Shown: positions 34,101-45,235, numbered from the stretch's first letter. The stretch: DNA of 64,000 nt from Hepsetus odoe (GCA_017165825.1 CM029386.1:20021132-20085131); one strand, 5' to 3'. A program made the numbers and translations. Notes: generated by a model not told the origin, from the sequence alone.

Positions 34101-36870
34101 GATGTCTAGTAGAGCCGTGTAGACTTGTGTTACCGGTTGTGGGTCTGGGGATGTCTGGTAGTGCCGTGTAGTGTTGTGTAGACTTGTGTTACCGGTTGTG
34201 GGTCTGGGGATGTCTGGTAGAGCCGTGTAGTGTTGTGTAACTCAAGGTGTTGTGTGCATAAGTGTGTAAGGCCAGGCTGTCAGAGGTTGGTGCAGTTGTG
34301 TAACTCACTCGGTATGGGTCTGAGGACGTCAGGAATGAGGATTTCCACTAGAGTCTGGTAGAGGGAGTTGTCACAGTTGCGGCTCCAGCCCAGGACCGGC
34401 TCGTATTTACACAGCAGCACCAAACAACTCTTCGGCAAGCGCTTCTCCGAATCCCCTTGACTACAGGACACATCGGGGCGACACAGAGCACAGAAACCAT
34501 CAGCGGGTTGGTTTCTTGGCCGATGACAAAAAAATGACACCATGTTGAATACTGTCGTGCACAAAAAGATAATATACCCTGGCTGTCTCGTTTAGAATCC
34601 GTTTTAAAACAGCGTTACTGGTTTTTAAAGCCCCAAATGGATCGGCGCCACATCGCCCAATCGAGCCTTAAGATGCAAAAAAAAAGTGCTCCATAACTGA
34701 GGTCTATTGTTAAATTCTCTAACCCGAGAAGGGAGTGTAGGGGAAGTATAATTTCTATCATTTCATTTCAAAAGAAATCCTCTCTTCATATGATCCATAT
34801 GGTTTGAGAGCATCGCTGGCATTGTGTGTGTATGTATGTCACACTCACAGGTCGAGTGTGTCCATGTCATTGTTTGGTCCCTCACTGAACCTCCAGAAAG
34901 TCTTCCACAAAGTCTCTACCAGAGGAAACTGCAGGTTCACCATAACATCCACTATGGCCTGAAACACACATGTGCATTCATCCGTCACACGGTAAAAAGA
35001 GCATCTCTGGGCATTTCGCAGGCTCCAGCTGAACACTTACACCAGGAAGAAAACCTCATCAGTGACCCTGTATTCCTACTGAACCTATCACCCTCTCCAC
35101 CTCCTACCATCCTGCTGCCTTTCTTTTTTACTTTCCTCTCAGCTGTGCTCATCCTCCCTCACATCTTTCACTGATGTTTGCTGTCGTCTTCTCCTTTTTC
35201 TGTCTCTCTGCCCCCAGTCTTGATGTCCTTCATTGGTCATTGGACTTTGAAATTGATTTTGTTGGTTCACTTTAAGAGAAGAAAGTTTTATTTTTACTGT
35301 AGTGTCTCAAAAGCAGAGCCGGGGTAATCCCGCGCCCCGCGCCGACTCCGCCTCTGGCACTTGTATGCTTTTTACCTCGCAGTGTTCTCGGTAGAGCTGC
35401 TGGAAAGCTCGGATGTGTTCTGGTAGAATCCCATCTGGCAGTGGCTTCCCCTGGAGATCGATCTCTGGGAACTCTGGCAGAGAGCGGGACGCATCTGAGA
35501 GTGAAAGAGAAAAGTTCACGTAATCTTTCTTCATTAGGAGTCCAAATAACTGCATGAACGAGTGAGCGGTGTGTGCGTTCTTTACCTAAAAACTGCTGAT
35601 ACTGTTGCACCTGGGAGCTGATGTCCACCATCCCCGCCCCCTGTCCCGAGCCCACCCCGAGCCCCATCCCGTTGGTCATCCCTTCAACCTTTTGAACCGG
35701 CTTTAACCTGCGAAGGAGGGAAGCTGTCGGTCAAACGGAAGCAGCCAATCCATGACTTTTGCCACAACAACCGTATTAAATCACCCGGATTTACCAGACT
35801 ATAAGCGCACACACACACACACACACACACACACCTGTGTTTATGGGAGAAGGGCTGTTGTCTCATGGCCAGGTGCTGCTGATCCTCCATCAGCCTGTGC
35901 AGCGGGGAGCTGCTTTTGATCCGAAGGCCATAATAGTGGTACTTAGAGTTTCCTCTAAAATACACACAAACACACACGATCACACACGGATCTGGTTCAT
36001 TTTGTTTCGTCTAGCAGGCAGTAAACATCTGTTTTGCTTAATTGAAAAGTAAAAAGAAAGTAAGGCATCTCCGCAGTTCAGACAGGCCATGGATTGTGTG
36101 AGAAAGTGTGTGTGTGTGTGTGTGTGTGTGTACCTTGTCCCCAGACGTCTGGTGCGTAAGCCCAAGAAAACTGATCGGATGAGCTTGCCGAAGGATGCTG
36201 CGTTAACGGGCTCCAGTTTGGCCTCCTGACAGTGCAGCATGTAGTGGCAGTAGAGAGTGCAGCGAGGAAGACTGACCCCTTCAGCTGTTTCATAATTATC
36301 ACACAACCACTGCACCTGAAAACACACACACACACACTTACTGTAAGTTATCAGGTTATCTTGTTCTTGTCAGCAATACGGAAAAAGCTGAGGCACATAC
36401 AGGAATCTAGGTGCAAGTGTATAAAAGCACATTTTAAACAGAAATGATTTGCTGAATTTGACAGATTGGAAAAAATATAAATGAGACCTAAAGGTTAAAG
36501 TTCAAACTGGGAAATAAATAGTGCACAATAATGCCACATTCAAATGCCTTTCACTGAAAGCAGCAGGAACCAAACGTTGTAGGTCATGCACACACTTTTA
36601 GATCCTGACCAAGTTGATGCAACTAAATAATTTTTATTATTTTTTTTAATGCAGCGATGTTGTTCTTTTAACTGCACGTCTGAATCATCACGCACTGTCA
36701 AGCATGAGCATGTGTTCAGTAACCTCTGATTGGCTGTGCTTTCTAACACTGGTGTTAGTTATGAGGCATGATTAAGATCAAGGCTGGGATGATCTACTTA
36801 CCTGGGACGGATTCACAGAGTGGATGTTGTGATAATACGCTCTCTTGGGTGCACTATTGCTTAATTACTT

Positions 36871-36915
<45 letters not shown>

Positions 36916-37327
36916 CTCACAGTACTCACAGTGGCAGGTGATGCCCGTGTGTTAGGCGAGTAATTCTGGCTTCCTCCTCCCAGGAGGTATCCACCCTGAA
37001 CTACATAACTTCCCGACCCTCCTCCACTGGCCACACCTCCGGTTCCTCCCGCACCACTGGAGGAGGAGGAGCCTCCTGTCACCACCGTCACCCCCGCCAC
37101 GCCCCCGGAGTACATGGGCGTCGCCCCACTGCCTGAGCCCGTAGTCACGGACACTGGCTGAGAGGTCACGGGGGTGGAGACTTGTGAGCCAGATGTGGGC
37201 GGGGCTTCATAGTATGGGCCAGTGGGTGTGGCCTGGGTGTAGAGGGAGGAGTCTGTGTAGGGATATGTACTGGAACGGCTGGGAAAGAGAGAAAAGGGAA
37301 AGATGTCAGATTTTAGTCATGAAAAGA

Positions 37328-37376
<49 letters not shown>

Positions 37377-38554
37377 TCACATGGCTGTGCTGGTGTAGTT
37401 CCCATCTCCCTCCACATACTGAACCTGGTTGGAATACACATGCTGTCCGACCTGAGAGATCTAAAAAAACACACACACACACATACATTATATATATATA
37501 TATACACACACACAAAAACACATTCTTGTCAGATTTTCAGAAAAAAGAAGAAAAAAAAAAAAAAAAAAAAAATCGAAGCATACTGTGTATCATTTCTCGA
37601 AACTCCAAGATATATATATTTCTCCAAAGCAGGAATTTCAAAATCTTCCATTTGGAACACTAAACCTTATGGACTGGGGAGTGAAAGGTCCATTTTGAAA
37701 TGTACTGGATCTTTACTGAAATAAAAACGATTCCTTTTTTTGGCCCCCTCGGACTTCTGCACAGTTTCTGATGCGTTTCAGTTCCTGTAAAACTGAGAAA
37801 CTGTAAATAATTGCTTTTTCTACGGCAGAGAAAAAGCAAGACGAGCTCTTTTTCACGCTGTGGGCGGCTCTTCGATAAGCAGCCATAAGGTGTGAAATCA
37901 TATTTACTAACTAACCATCTGCTGCGTGACCTTCCGACGAGCACACGGATGCAGCACCAAATATCCCAACTCCGTTTCTCTTTGCGTTTTTTGTCATTTA
38001 CATGTAAACTAATCGCCTCCAACCTGCTCACATCAGCTTCTCACCGAGCACCACTTATCTGATGGATGCAAGTCTTTGATTTTCGTTCAAATACTAAGTA
38101 ATGGAGTTTATATCCTTGGCCAGAACCAAAACTCAGTTCACACCCGTCCAAAATGGATGAAAAGAACAATAAATAAAGCCGTTTACATAAAACTAACATC
38201 CTAAAATGATGACATCATGTAGGTTCATCCTCAGTTATGAATGTTTTTGACAGTAAAGGATGTTGGCAACTTTTCAGCCCCGACTCTATAATCTTTAACC
38301 CACTGGTCTGAAAGCGTTCAGCCACTACCCTGGCACGGCTCTGTAATCTTTTAGCCATTACTCCGTCATCTTTAAAGCACGATCCTGTAATCTTTATGTC
38401 ACCACTCACTTCTGTGATTCCTGTACCGTTCATTTGATGTGGGCTCAAATGTATCCATGAAAATGACTGAAATGAAATCAAATGCAATGACAAAGATTTT
38501 GTAATCAGTTTTGCTGCAGAACAGCAAACGCTCTCCCACGGTCCAGTTACCTTC

Positions 38555-38622
<68 letters not shown>

Positions 38623-39092
38623 CTCGCCTCAGGTGTAATGTGCAGGTTGCTGACTCCCAGCTGTCCACTCTGGCTCTTCGTAGTGGTCTGAACCACTGAC
38701 CTCTGTTGGTTGAAAACAGTAAAAACAGTTGAAGAACGGCCTGGCTGTACTGAGAGACAGTGAGTGTGAGAGAGAGAGAGTGTGTGTGTGTGTGTGAGTG
38801 TGAGTGTGTGTTGGGGGAGTTATGCATGTCCATTACCTGTGCAGTCTGCACCTGTTGCACTACATGTGTAGGCACACCTGTCTGGACAGTGGGAGGTGGG
38901 CTGGAGTCCGACACGGAATCGTTGGAATGGAGAGATCCTTCTACAGAGAGAGAGAGAGTGAGAGAGAATGACAGATAAAAGGAGGAGAGGAAGAAGTGAG
39001 AGAAAAGAGAGAGACCGTGAGAGAGAAAGAAAGAACAGAAGAAGAGGGAGAATTTTTAACAGAACTATATTGTGGTTAATAATAGAGTAATG

Positions 39093-39132
<40 letters not shown>

Positions 39133-41336
39133 ACTCATGCACATGCAGGCAGGAAGAGTACAAGAGGAACTTAGAAACAGATAAAAGAAAAAAGTCATCA
39201 GTTTAGGTTCACGCAGACATCCTGCCGAGAGGAGGCTTCAAGCTTCCGCTCATCACTGGAGGTACAGACACAGTTGGACGTGTCCTGCTTTTCTACGTTT
39301 CTCCATAACGTGGACACAAATCAGTCATCGTGTTCTGGCGTGAACGAGTTCGTCTGGAGATTGATTTTGCGACGGCGGCGATGAGGAAAAATGAAAAATA
39401 AGAGATTGCATCACAAAATCCTGCATGCGTCCCTCCGTGTTGTCTATATTTTACATCAAATTCAGAAAAACTGGTTGAATTCTCCTTCAGATAAACTTTA
39501 TCGCAGTTAAACTGGTTCGGTCTTCTGTAAACCTGTTTTGGTCAAATTACACCAGAACCTGTGAGCCCAAAGTCCATTTCCGAAAAGAAAACGGTCTATT
39601 CTGTGTTTTTTGTCTTTCCAGCTGTTCTAAATCGGAAGCAGCTGGTTTTGTAATCAGTTCCGATAACGTACAGATACACTGAGACCCTGGACGAGACCTT
39701 CCAGTTCTAGTCAAACAACAATAAAACCGTGGCGATTTCCATGAAGGAGGAGATCTTCACACCACTAACTCACGGTAGGCTGGCTCCAGAGCGTACAGGC
39801 AGCTACTGTAGAACATCACTTTGCAGGACAGAAGCAAAAGCAGAGGGATGGGAGGATGAGAGCTAGGGAGAGAGAGAGAGAGGGAGGGAGTGCCCTCGTC
39901 CCTCTTATAAGCAGAAGGACAAGGCTAACCTTGAGCAGCTAATCTCGGCAGACGGCAGAGCGCTCTCATGTTCTAGTAAACACGGTGCTCAGATGGAGAG
40001 CGGGAGAGATGGGGGCAGATAGAGAGAGGGGGAGATGGAGAGAATTAGATAGAGAGCCAGATCAGATTCGCAAGCTCAGGAGCAACCTGTTGCATTTTCA
40101 TTGGTCCTCTACGCTCAAGCAGGAGCCGCTATCCAGCTCTGTCCGTGTGCTCAGATCGAGAGCTCTTCGCACGGGTGACGTTACACTCACCTTTACCTTA
40201 AAGATGGGCCCTGTTTACACCTGCGCACTTTATGGGACCAGAATCTGGACGGTGTCCTGATTTAACCACGCGTGTTTACACTTGGTGGCAAAATGCATCT
40301 CCAGTTATCCACACTGTTCAATTACTCAGAAACGGTCCACTGATTATAAACAATCCAAACACTCCAAGTCCAAATACTCGTGAAAGATCCGAATCCAATC
40401 TGTGAAAAATGGTCTGATCACTAATAAATGATCCGATTACTAAAAAAATGGTCCAATCAATCATAAACAGTCCAATTACTCATCAACAGTCTGATCACTC
40501 ATTAACAGTCACTCAAGTCTGATCACTCATTAAAAATCACTCATTAACAGTCTGATCACTCATTAACAGTCACTCATTAATGGACTGATCACTCATTAAC
40601 AGTCTGATCACTCATTAACAGTCACTCAAGTCTGATCACTCATTAACAGTCACTCATTAACAGTCTGATCACTCATTAACAGTCTGATCACTCATTAACA
40701 GTCACTAACGGTCTGATCACTCATTAACGGTCGGATCACTCATTAACAGTCACTCTAACGGTCTGATCACTCATTAACAGTCACTCTAACGGTCTGATCA
40801 CTCATTAACAGTATGATCACTCATTAACGGTCTGATCACTCATTAACAGTATGATCAATCATTAACGGTCTGATCACTCATTAACGGTCACTCAATAACG
40901 GTCTGATCACTCATTAACAGTCACTCATTAACGGTCTGATCACTCATTAACAGTCACTCATTAACGGTCTGATCACTCATTAACGGTCTGATCACTCGTT
41001 AACAGTCACTCATTAACGGTCTGATCACTCGTTAACAGTCACTCATTAACGGTCTGATCACTCATTAACAGTCACTCATTAACGGTCTGATCACTCATTA
41101 ACAGTCACATCACTCTTTAATGGGCTATTTTAGGATATTAGAACCTTTAGTTAGTCATTTTTCAAATGTTATTTTGGAGTATCAGGAACGGTTCTGTTCT
41201 GGTAATTTTGTAGCTTTAGAACCTGTTTCTGGTTGTTAGAATGTTACTGTTCCATTGACCTTGACTAGGGTATGGTTGTGTGTTGAATACAGTATGTTCA
41301 TAGGCCGAGGAAACGAAATGTGTGTTTGTGGGCAAA

Positions 41337-41371
<35 letters not shown>

Positions 41372-41989
41372 GTGAGATTTGGGACACTTGCTGGGCCTTT
41401 CCGCTAATAGAAGGACCCAGAAATAAACACCCACCAGCAGAGCACATTCAAACCACATGGCCACACACACGCTGTCGTGCTGCCACCCCCAAAACTGGCA
41501 AAAGCAGAAGCAGCAGGTCCAGCCTGATGAAAGACTCGCTGAAGTCACACTAATGAGGAAGTGTGGGAAGGAAATGATGGTTTTTTTTGTTTGTTTTACT
41601 TGTGTGTGTGTTTTCATCCAAGATTTTAATGTTATCTTAACATTCTGGATAGAAATTTCACTGCAGAACCTCGGATGCCCCTAAAACGCTGTCATTTCTA
41701 ATCGATTCATTGCTGGAGCTCAAATGATCCTAGAAATGATCTGAAACCGGTGCAGTTTGCAGGGTCTGTATGTGAGAATTATTTGATGCGTTTATCTGCA
41801 TCGGTTAAGTTACCTTTTTTTAAATGACAGCAAAACAACTTTTAGAGTTTGTCTGTCGTTCACTGTGGATTGTTATCGTTGTCTGAAGAATGTGTTGTTT
41901 CGGCCTCATATTGGAATCCCTTTATGGAAGTGAATGCAATAAAATTGGCATCAATAAAAACGCTGATTCCAAACTTTTGAGTGCTACTG

Positions 41990-42029
<40 letters not shown>

Positions 42030-42391
42030 GTGAGACGCTTAAGCTGTATTTTACCTGTAACCGTGACCACTATGTACTGTGGCGTGCTCTGGCCGTTGCT
42101 GGACTGGGAGGCGGTGCTCTGGATCTCCGAGGTGACGTACGGCACCGTTGCCACGGTTACCTGAGGCGATGTGGCCAAAGCCTTCTTCTGGCTGGTGGGA
42201 GGCGTGGCCTGTATACCTCTAGAGGTGGAGCCTGTCTGGGAGGAGGTGGAGCTGGCAGAGCTCTGCATCTCAGGAAGGAACTGGGCGCTGGCGGAGGGCG
42301 GGGCCTTCTGCTGGCTGGCTTTGGCAGCGGTCATGCCGCCTCCCTGGGGCTGGGAGGGCGGTAGTTCCTCTGCAAAGCCTGGAGTCGCCAT
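30487..42391 (-). CDS. rfx1: Regulatory factor X1 (RFX1), X-box-binding transcription factor
   Basis: Nuclear winged-helix factor that binds X-box DNA as a dimer. Exons in gene order: 42055-42391, 38837-38940, 38628-38702, 37381-37460, 36930-37278, 36134-36315, 35835-35954, 35586-35707, 35376-35494, 34849-34958, 34309-34460, 33674-33771, 32425-32574, 31793-32001, 31468-31621, 30897-30942, 30487-30626; these give 848 residues (human RFX1 about 979). The Gln/Ser/Thr-rich activation region contains QYIVVTVT and TGVPTHVVQQVQ, then HVYSNQVQYVEGDGNYTSTA and a Gly/Ser tract. The DNA-binding domain starts near residue 316 (WLCDNYETAEGVSLPRCTLY ... RTRRLGTRGNSKYHYYGLRI). The dimerization region follows (AIVDVMVNLQFPLVETLWKT; LTLRSAASFGSFHLIRLLYD). 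The tail is acidic (EEEEEEDDESDEDQ) and ends LARTDLFNSTHN. Exon 3 ends at a GC donor. It is shorter than human mainly in the Gln-rich middle. Confidence 0.95.
31108..31152. repeat. (CT)n microsatellite
   Basis: Pure ctctct run of about 40 bp in an rfx1 intron between exons 15 and 16. Confidence 0.95.
32394..32420. repeat. (GT)n microsatellite next to an rfx1 donor
   Basis: In the transcript this is a CA repeat starting a few nucleotides after the exon 13 donor (gtataaacacacac). Confidence 0.95.
32578..32611. repeat. (AC)n microsatellite at an rfx1 acceptor
   Basis: In the transcript it is a TG repeat running into the acceptor tgtgtgtag before exon 13 (VVCAGSFAQTLRR). Confidence 0.9.
32665..33650 (-). 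mobile_element. Tc1/mariner-type transposon remnant in rfx1 intron
   Basis: The left end resembles the fish terminal sequence gtgtgcacaatcattaggc. The minus strand carries a broken transposase in several frames, with MSVTPDGCAHGSISNGHQQV, FQEDQMLHQMHG and the DDE-superfamily signature PSSPDLNPVENLWTFLNGRF. Frameshifts and an inserted duplication near 33020-33075 show it is dead. It lies in the intron between exons 12 and 13. The exact right end is uncertain. Confidence 0.75.
34085..34245. repeat. Imperfect tandem repeat (49/59-bp units)
   Basis: Units starting gatgtctggtagagccgtgt begin at 34101, 34150 and 34209. They differ by a 10-bp indel (gtgttgtgta). Shorter related phrases extend left to about 33860. 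It lies in the rfx1 intron next to exon 11. Confidence 0.8.
35806..35834. repeat. (AC)n microsatellite at rfx1 exon 7 donor
   Basis: In the transcript exon 7 ends CAG and the intron begins gtgtgtgtgtgtgt, so the donor is the first unit of the repeat. Confidence 0.95.
36105..36131. repeat. (GT)n microsatellite at rfx1 exon 6 donor
   Basis: The transcript reads AAG then gtacacacacacac, a CA repeat that starts 2 nt after the donor. Confidence 0.95.
36868..36929. repeat. (AC)n plus duplicated 9-bp splice donor
   Basis: The 9-mer agtactcac occurs at 36912-36920 and 36921-36929. In the transcript this gives ACT followed by gtgagtact twice, then (GT)n. Both GTs are usable donors, 9 nt apart and in frame. 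Confidence 0.9.
37329..37378. repeat. (TG)n microsatellite at rfx1 exon 4 donor
   Basis: The transcript reads AT then gtgagacacacacacaca, a CA repeat of about 45 nt starting right after the donor. Confidence 0.95.
38561..38621. repeat. (TG)n microsatellite at rfx1 exon 3 GC donor
   Basis: In the transcript exon 3 ends GAG, followed by gcgagtcacacacacaca and about 55 nt of CA repeat. Confidence 0.95.
38780..38812. repeat. (TG)n microsatellite after rfx1 exon 2
   Basis: CA repeat in the transcript, about 25-55 nt after the exon 2 donor. Confidence 0.9.
38940..39135. repeat. Purine-rich (GA)n and (GT)n tracts
   Basis: agagagaga-rich sequence at 38944-39050, which is a polypyrimidine tract at the exon 2 acceptor in the transcript, then a (GT)n run at 39096-39131. 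Confidence 0.9.
40430..41115. repeat. Minisatellite in rfx1 intron 1
   Basis: About 680 bp of alternating phrases tctgatcactcattaac and agtcactcattaacgg, combined in different orders (units of about 17 and 33 bp). It is a higher-order tandem array with no coding. Irregular precursor phrases start near 40310. Confidence 0.9.
41336..41369. repeat. (GT)n microsatellite
   Basis: Pure GT run of about 30 bp in rfx1 intron 1. Confidence 0.95.
41991..42026. repeat. (TG)n microsatellite after rfx1 exon 1
   Basis: CA repeat in the transcript starting about 30 nt after the donor at 42054. Confidence 0.95.
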
Positions 42392-42781
42392 GACAACTAC
42401 AGCTGAAAGTCTGCACGAAGAAGAAAACAGGTTTAGGAGAAGAGCTTTACTGGTGCTTTAACGGTCTGTACGAGGTGAATGTAAGTAGGATCTGGCTGGG
42501 ACTGAAACAACCTGCTCCTCCACGCAGGTTCTTGTGAGCAAAACTTTCTTCTTTAGCAAAGCGAGAGCTTTTAGCTCGATCCCTGAGGTTTCTACCAGGA
42601 ACGACGCTGCCGTCCTTTTAAATGTCACGAACAGGAGGGATCGAGTGTGCAGATACAGCTGATGGCAGTTTTCATACGTGTCACAAGCTCTATTTGGGGG
42701 AAAAATAAAGCCATTAAAACGCAAGAACAAATACTGACTGCGTTTCCTGATCAGGACTGTGTGGGTGTTTCAGTCCTATGT

Positions 42782-42795
42782 GTAGCCATGGCAAC
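42782..42795. promoter_or_regulatory. X-box motif (RFX site) upstream of rfx1 start
   Basis: GTAGCCATGGCAAC matches GTNRCC-N2-RGYAAC in both half sites. It lies 391 bp upstream of the rfx1 start codon, in the likely 5' UTR intron. Autorepression of RFX1 through X-boxes is reported for the family, so self-regulation is plausible but inferred. Confidence 0.5.
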
Positions 42796-43804
42796 ACAAA
42801 CAACCCCATGACAGCACTAGCAGAAGGAAGAAATCAGATTATGGAAGTAATGTTAGGTGCAACTGGGAGTTCCAACTTTTTCATGACCAACCAAAGATGG
42901 CCAAAATGTCACGGGAACACCATGAGCGTTTGCTAAATTATGGACCAAATGAGACCGAAATCGGAGTGCGAGACTGTTTCTGATTGGTCAAAGGGAAAAA
43001 AAACACCATTTTCAAATGTCTCAGCTTTCACTAAAAGACCTAAAAATATCACAATGTGTGCAGGACCCTACAGGGGAGGACATTTGTCCCCCTGCTATGA
43101 ACAAGAGCTGGAAATGAAACAGATTAGATTGTACAACGAAAAAGCGTCACAGCATTTTCAGTTACTTCTGATACACACGTATCCCTCCATTGTCCAATGT
43201 CAGTCTAAAATAATCTAATTGGACATTTTTATTTCAAGTCTCTGGTCATATTTGATCATTTTAACTCCCCACGTTCTCTTCCATCACAACAGAATGTCAT
43301 CTTTTATTATTATTAAACAAAATATATTAACCAATGATATCCATTAAAGTTGTATTTTATTATTATAACGTAATAGATCTGTATTTGCAATTCGCTCGAT
43401 ATAACCTGATAAAAAAGAACGGAGGAAGAAAACAATATCACCTGGCTCAGACACACATTGCAGAGTGTGCTATGATTTCTGATTCACGCTGACTTTATTA
43501 AACTACACTGACAGCCTGTTTCAGTCTCAAGCCCAAAGGTCAGAGCTCTGCGTTTGTCTTTTGGCCAAAAAAAAAACTGACGAAGGTAATAAAAAAAGAT
43601 GCATCTGTGTGCGTTTGTGATCTCAACCAGGTACGCTGTGCAAGGCAAGGTGTGTGTGCACGCGTTTTAGAGAAAGTCAGGCCGGAAGTTGGGTTTTGCG
43701 TCAGGCTGATGTGACTGGGAAGTTACTTCCTGTTTGAAGACCACAGATGGACTTTCAACAATGCCTGCAGGCAGCTTGTGTTAACCCTTAACACGAACAG
43801 CAGT

Positions 43805-43841
<37 letters not shown>
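43805..43841. repeat. (GT)n microsatellite
   Basis: Pure GT run of about 34 bp in the rfx1 5' region. Confidence 0.95.
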
Positions 43842-43844
<3 letters not shown>

Positions 43845-44254
43845 GGTGGACACATAAGGAGGAAACCTGACACTGAAACCAACAATAGTGGGCTGACGCC
43901 AAAATATTCTTTTCTTTTAAAAGCTCCTCATCAGTTCTGCCGCACACAGCCCACTCTCCTGAAGACTTTTTTTTTTTACAGCTTGGCAGGGATGGACACC
44001 CGAGGTTTTCCAGCAGAACGTTGCCCAGAGCATCATCCTGCCTGCCCTCTTACATAGAGCACTCAAGGGAACGAGGAAGAAATCAAGCTGGCAGACTCAG
44101 TGTGATGCTCCAGGCCGTCTCCTGCCATTACTGTGGAAATGACCGTGACCAGTACCACCAGCCTAAACAACAAAAGCCCAAACAGTGCCGTCATGTCGCT
44201 GCTCTTCCTCTTTACAGCGATTTCCGTCCGGGTTCATTAAAGGTTTCCTGATTT

Positions 44255-44415
44255 TGATTCTAAGCCAGATGATGTGCCCTGCCACACTGGAACAAATGTT
44301 CAGGAATGGTTTGAGGAGCATGATGAAGAGTATAAGGTTTCAACTGGGCCTCAAATTCCCCCACATTTCAGACTGGTGGAACGCTCTGGACAAACTAGTC
44401 CAAGGGAGCCCCATT
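44255..44415 (+). mobile_element. Tc1-like transposase scrap
   Basis: In mixed frames it reads PCHTGTNVQEWFEEHDEEYK, then GPQIPPH and WNALDKLVQGSP. This resembles the end of fish Tc1 transposases (VQEWFEEH..., WDVLDKQVR...). It is heavily decayed. Flanking 43985-44250 may belong to the same insertion but is not recognisable. Confidence 0.45.
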
Positions 44416-44446
44416 TATAGGACTGCGATTAAACAAAACCATGTGC

Positions 44447-44637
44447 CTTCATTTACATTTGCGGCATCCAGAGCGACTTCCAGGTCCTAATTACAGGGAC
44501 AGTCCCCCCCTGGAGCAACTCAGGGTGAAGGGTCTTGCTCAGGGACCCAGTGCTGGAGGTGGGATTTAAACCTGCGACCTTTGATCCATATGCGAGTATC
44601 CCACCACTGGACCATCACCACCACCCTTGTGCCTTCA
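44447..44637 (-). mobile_element. Second SINE type (minus)
   Basis: Contains tttacatttgcggcatccag, agcgacttccaggtcctaat, tacagggacagtcccccc, tcttgctcagggacccagtg and gggatttaaacctgcgacct (a reversed B box). It is the same family as 53655-53865. Confidence 0.75.
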
Positions 44638-44711
44638 TTATGGGCAAACATGTTTTAAAGTGTATGAACATGTCCATGTTTATTGAAGATGCAAAAAAAA
44701 AAAAAAAAAAA

Positions 44712-44865
44712 GCGACAGCAGCCCAGCGGTTAGGGACTTGGCCCCATGATTGGAAGGTTGTGGGTTCAAGTGCCGGATCAGTAGGTTAACCTGAGGGACC
44801 CTTGGGCAAGGTACTGACCCCATCACTGCTGCAAGGTAAGGATAAAATGCAAAGAAGCACTTCAC
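44712..44865 (+). mobile_element. tRNA-derived SINE, copy 13 (truncated)
   Basis: Preceded by an A-run. It contains cagcggttagggacttggcc, gttgtgggttcaagtgccgg and cagtaggttaacctgaggga. It is diverged, and the 3' half is partly lost. Confidence 0.75.
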
Positions 44866-44969
44866 TGTTTGCATGCCACAGGCAGCTTGAAATGTCACAA
44901 TCTCAAAATGTTAAATTGGCTGAGATCTTTTTTTTTTTTTAAAGAAGGATGTTGCAAAACGCACGCGCG

Positions 44970-45192
44970 CTCTCTCTCTCTCTCTCTCTCTCATGCAAAC
45001 AGCACCTCGACATGTCAGCAGACAGCCTGTCAGACTGGTTCTCCAGTGCACTGTTCACTTGCCCGGTCTTGTGACGGAATTCTTTTGAAACACTTCAAAG
45101 CGCCTCCAAAGTTCTTTTTTCGAATTTCCCCTTCCACCTTAAAAATGCAGGAACTGCGTTCTAACCGTCGCGCCATTTAAGGTGGAAAGGAA

Positions 45193-45235
<43 letters not shown>
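44970..45235. repeat. (CT)n and (TTA)n microsatellites
   Basis: ctctctct at 44971-44992 and (att)n at 45194-45233. Confidence 0.9.

Noticed and set aside
37184..37724. Plus-strand open frames of 130-159 codons
   Set aside because: Antisense to rfx1 exons 4-5 and through GT/CA and A-rich repeats.
40430..41115. CRISPR-like look of regularly repeated units
   Set aside because: Vertebrate minisatellite. Spacers are not unique and no cas genes exist.
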